This document shows positions 63,339 through 64,000 of a stretch of DNA of 64,000 nt, piece after piece; within the stretch, counting starts at the first letter, position 1; each line of letters starts with the position of its first letter. A program made the translations under genes and the position numbers. The DNA lies in the NCBI RefSeq assembly GCF_001636695.1, contig NZ_LGEL01000031.1, forward strand, positions 1 through 64,000. Direction: 5' to 3'. The stretch comes from Pedobacter panaciterrae (GTDB lineage: Bacteria > Bacteroidota > Bacteroidia > Sphingobacteriales > Sphingobacteriaceae). The notes beneath the pieces were generated by a model. It made no database searches, had not been told where the DNA came from, and saw nothing but the letters and a program-made list of their open reading frames with translations.

Positions 63339-63755
63339 CTATTCACTTTTCGGCGCAAACATTTCTAATTTCCTGGGTGTGTTTAGAATTTTCGTAATTT
63401 CTCTTTTCAATTCCTTACTCTCATAATATTCAATACATCCCAACAAAATAGGTTTTTTCCCTTCATAGTCGGCAACCTGCGTCGGAGTAATTGTACTCAA
63501 TTTTTTCTTTGCTAATGAATCAAGCAAACGTGCGTGAGAAGTAACCCCAAACTCATCACCTGCCGCGTAATATACAGAGAGACTGATGTCGTTAGAAAAT
63601 ACCTTATCTTCGCCAAATGCAAAATAGATGCACCTCGCCAGGAAATACTGGCGGTAAATTTCTCCAATCTCTCTCTTTGAAGGTATTCTTTGTGAATAAG
63701 CATTATTTACAAAAGAAGAAATCAAAACTAAAATAATACCAGCTCTTATTTTCAT
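63339..63755 (-). CDS. Exported small protein, possibly Tai4-like immunity protein
   Basis: This 138-residue protein has a signal peptide (MKIRAGIILVLISSFVNNAYS). The pattern YFLARCIYFAFGEDKVFSND followed by ISLSVYY and a late ILLGCIEYYESKELKREI resembles the T6SS amidase immunity family (Tai4-like): a Cys in each of two helical pieces and the YxSKEL tail. Such proteins sit in the periplasm and block peptidoglycan amidase toxins. No T6SS or toxin gene is seen in the window. The call is by eye and tentative. The start chosen is the ATG that opens the signal peptide, seven bases after the end of the preceding gene. Confidence 0.45.
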   Translation of the reverse strand: MKIRAGIILVLISSFVNNAYSQRIPSKREIGEIYRQYFLARCIYFAFGEDKVFSNDISLSVYYAAGDEFGVTSHARLLDSLAKKKLSTITPTQVADYEGKKPILLGCIEYYESKELKREITKILNTPRKLEMFAPKSE

Positions 63756-63762
63756 AGTCCAT

Positions 63763-64000
63763 TTATTGTTTTTTCCACTCTGCATCTTTACCCCTGTTGT
63801 TATAGGTAACTATCTTATTCAACCCACTTACTTCATCTCTCACAAATTCAAACTTTAACTGGGCTTCTTTAATATAGAATTTATTTACAGTCTCGGCGTA
63901 CATGCGTACTTTGGGTAGCCTGTCATTTGGATTTAGCCCCTCAACAAATAGTTTGCTCCCCTCCTGACTTACCTTAAGTTCGTGATTCACTCCTTCTACG
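63763..64000 (-). CDS. C-terminal end of a gene cut by the window edge (DUF3471-like)
   Basis: The reading frame is open to the last base of the window, so the start is outside it. What is visible is about 78 residues that look like a beta-rich lipocalin-like tail: GSKLFVEGLNPNDRLPKVRM, then AETVNKFYIKEAQLKFEFVR and VSGLNKIVTYNNRGKDAEWK. This fits the C-terminal domain (DUF3471-like) of some beta-lactamase-type serine hydrolases in Bacteroidota. The catalytic part would lie beyond the window, so the product is only suggested. Confidence 0.55.
   Translation of the reverse strand, partial: VEGVNHELKVSQEGSKLFVEGLNPNDRLPKVRMYAETVNKFYIKEAQLKFEFVRDEVSGLNKIVTYNNRGKDAEWKKQ

Overview
The window is a chromosomal segment from a member of the Bacteroidota, most likely Sphingobacteriaceae (Pedobacter-like). 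The signs are a SusC/SusD pair driven by an ECF sigma factor and FecR anti-sigma factor, several secreted glycosidases with signal peptides, MocR, LytTR and AraC regulators typical of the group, AT-rich intergenic DNA, few Shine-Dalgarno sequences, and promoters fitting the Bacteroidota consensus (TTTG, about 20 bp, TAnnTTTG). No tRNA, rRNA, CRISPR array or insertion sequence was seen. The genus is an inference from gene content only.

Layout. 1-1784: rpoN with its upstream terminator-like hairpin and a short tandem repeat. 1793-9106: a signalling cluster. It holds an E1-like/nitroreductase fusion, a LuxI/FeeM-like acyltransferase, a 7TMR-DISM sensor kinase, a receiver-kinase hybrid and a lone receiver on the plus strand, with a paralogous receiver divergent at the left edge. 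9107-11554: an outer-membrane beta-barrel receptor. 11662-18650: three secreted enzymes (GH127-like/DUF1680, glutaminase-A-like, PHP-like) separated by a REP-like palindromic repeat. 18745-33740: mixed regulators and small enzymes: LysR/MFS, an amino acid permease, an ArsR-AHSA1-DoxX-DUF4256-DUF1801 operon with visible operators, AraC/SDR, a metallophosphoesterase, an alpha/beta hydrolase with MerR, GNATs, MocR and nitronate monooxygenase.

34036-39822 looks like an accessory island. It has an orphan small gene, a deletion scar joining the remains of an AraC regulator and a TetX-like monooxygenase, then an operon of an M15-type peptidase, an MBL-fold hydrolase and a HExxH peptidase. A SLATT two-TM protein is divergent from that operon, and nested inverted repeats lie in the shared promoter region. 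This combination is the best candidate for an undescribed conflict or defence system here; the signalling cluster at 1793-9106 is the second candidate.

39828-46095: a TonB-plug-like protein, a Crp-family regulator, RidA, a PorT-like barrel, a LytS/LytTR pair, oxalate decarboxylase and MsrB. 46158-61626 (minus strand): a polysaccharide utilisation locus that reads ECF sigma, FecR, SusC, SusD, GH29 fucosidase, GH20 hexosaminidase, GntP permease, M19 dipeptidase, GH3. Several of its genes overlap or abut, and the enzymes point to a fucosylated, GlcNAc-containing glycan. 61721-64000: an esterase-like hydrolase, a DinB-family protein, a possible Tai4-like immunity protein and the 3' end of a gene cut by the window edge.
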